From an uncultured Bacillota bacterium (GTDB lineage Bacteria > Bacillota > Clostridia > Peptostreptococcales > Anaerovoracaceae), in NCBI GenBank assembly GCA_959606705.1, contig CAUHLX010000169.1:1-6289 (forward strand): 6,289 bases of DNA, in the 5' to 3' direction. The notes under the pieces were generated by a model. The model searched no databases, was not told where the DNA came from, and worked only from the letters and a program-made list of their open reading frames with translations. Each line of letters starts with the position of its first letter. The stretch's first letter is position 1. Both the position numbers and the translations under genes were made by a program. This document shows, in pieces, positions 5,698 through 6,289 of the stretch.

Positions 5698-6063
5698 ATG
5701 GAGACGATCTATTCGACCAAAATCGTAGGGATGGGAGCCAGCGCTTTGACGTTTGTCAATGAGAAAATGATCATTTTTTTCAACAAGAAAGCGCAGGAGG
5801 ACCTGGCGGAGTATTCGATTCTTTTGGATGACGGGCAGGGCAGCGGCGAGATCCGATCCGGAGATTATCTCATGCTGGGGCCCCAAGCCTACCGCGTGTG
5901 TGCGGTGGGCGCCGTGGCCGGCAGCAATTTGGAACGGCTGGGGCATGCTGTGGTTAAATTCGACGGAAAAGAACAAGCGGAGCTGCCGGGGAATTTTCAT
6001 GTGGAAAACAAGCCCATCATCAATATCGAATCGGGTCTTAGCGTGTCATTTGTCAGAGACTGA
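5698..6063 (+). CDS. srlB: PTS glucitol/sorbitol IIA-like protein lacking the phospho-acceptor histidine
   Basis: At 121 residues this matches the glucitol/sorbitol-specific IIA family (SrlB/GutB, E. coli 123), cytoplasmic proteins that pass phosphate from HPr to IIB. Shared landmarks are METIYSTKIVGMGASA at the N-terminus, EYSILL (38-43), YRVCAVGAVAGSNLERLGH, the VKFDG segment and LPGNFHVENKP. Compared with my memory of E. coli SrlB the first 46 residues align without a gap, yet the E. coli IHCHG motif (phosphorylated His43, and His45) reads LLDDG here, giving Leu43 and Asp45. The only histidines left are the structural-looking ones in LGH and FHV. So the fold is clear but canonical phosphotransfer is doubtful. 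Start: ATG at 5698, with AGGAGG (5681-5686) 11 nt upstream. The ATG at 5688 is too close to that site and in another frame. The operon order, IIA before IIC, differs from E. coli srlAEB. Confidence 0.9.
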   Translation: METIYSTKIVGMGASALTFVNEKMIIFFNKKAQEDLAEYSILLDDGQGSGEIRSGDYLMLGPQAYRVCAVGAVAGSNLERLGHAVVKFDGKEQAELPGNFHVENKPIINIESGLSVSFVRD

Positions 6064-6095
6064 CCGAGGAAGCGAAAGAAAAGGAGGACGCAGAA

Positions 6096-6289
6096 ATGGA
6101 CGCAGTTTTTAAATTTGTGGAAGGCTTTCAAAGTATTTTTATCTCCACCGGGGAAACCTTTGTCGGCTTCATTGTCGATATGGTGCCTATGGTGATGGGA
6201 CTCCTGATGGTATTCAACACGCTTTCCGCGCTGTTAGGATCCGCGCGAATCGAAAAATTTTCAAGGTTTTTGGCGAAGAACCGATTGCA
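6096..6289 (+). CDS. srlA: PTS glucitol/sorbitol IIC membrane subunit, 5' part only
   Basis: The first 64 codons are visible. The protein starts MDAVFKFVEGFQSIF, has a predicted amphipathic N-terminal helix, and then a transmembrane segment at about 22-48 (FVGFIVDMVPMVMGLLMVFNTLSALLG), followed by SARIEKFSRFLAKN. This matches the N-terminus of SrlA-type IIC, where I recall a GGEVFTG then membrane segment then HRIERFA pattern; the alignment is clear across all visible residues. IIC forms part of the membrane channel that carries the alditol during phosphorylation and needs the IIBC subunit (SrlE), expected just downstream. The start ATG at 6096 has AAGGAGG 8 nt upstream, and the gap to the IIA-like gene is 32 nt, so it is in the same transcript. 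The reading frame is open to the window edge. Confidence 0.88.
   Translation, partial: MDAVFKFVEGFQSIFISTGETFVGFIVDMVPMVMGLLMVFNTLSALLGSARIEKFSRFLAKNRL

Overview
The window looks like chromosomal DNA from a moderately GC-rich member of the Bacillota, probably a Clostridia-type anaerobe. The evidence is strong AGGAGG ribosome binding sites before most genes, sigma-A-like promoters in AT-rich gaps, one TTG start, a Bacillota-style PTS operon behind a sigma-54 promoter, and a DeoR-family regulator. The species cannot be named from this sequence.

Layout, left to right. (1) Positions 2-1219 (+) hold the 3' part of a PAS-PAS-GGDEF diguanylate cyclase, cut by the window edge. (2) Positions 1174-3775 (-) hold a tight three-gene operon read right to left: a class III PLP aminotransferase, a fructose-6-phosphate aldolase (FSA/TalC-type transaldolase) and a single-domain SIS phosphosugar isomerase. 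The last gene runs 46 bp tail-to-tail into the diguanylate cyclase. (3) Positions 3776-4039 are a divergent control region with two recognisable promoters and five copies of a GATTG(A/G)A box, one on each -35 element. (4) Positions 4040-4807 (+) hold a DeoR-family regulator. (5) Positions 4808-4975 hold a candidate terminator and a consensus-quality sigma-54 (-24/-12) promoter. (6) From 4976 (+) a second operon begins: an unrecognised two-TM membrane protein, a glucitol/sorbitol-type PTS IIA-like protein, and the start of the IIC subunit, which runs off the window.

How the parts may work together (inference). The regulator probably controls its own promoter and the aminotransferase-aldolase-isomerase operon. 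The sigma-54 operon would import an alditol-like substrate under control of an enhancer-binding activator that is not in the window. Aldolase, SIS isomerase and glucitol-type PTS together suggest catabolism of a phosphorylated ketose or alditol. The class III aminotransferase in first position is not part of any standard sorbitol pathway and suggests a nitrogen-containing substrate, such as an amino-alditol or amino sugar.

The most striking single observation is in the IIA-like protein. It aligns without gaps to the E. coli SrlB sequence as I recall it, but both histidines of the active-site HxH (including phospho-acceptor His43) are replaced, giving Leu43 and Asp45. It therefore may not carry phosphate in the canonical way. 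No rRNA, tRNA, CRISPR array, insertion sequence or other mobile element was seen, and no gene-free stretch exceeds 300 bases.
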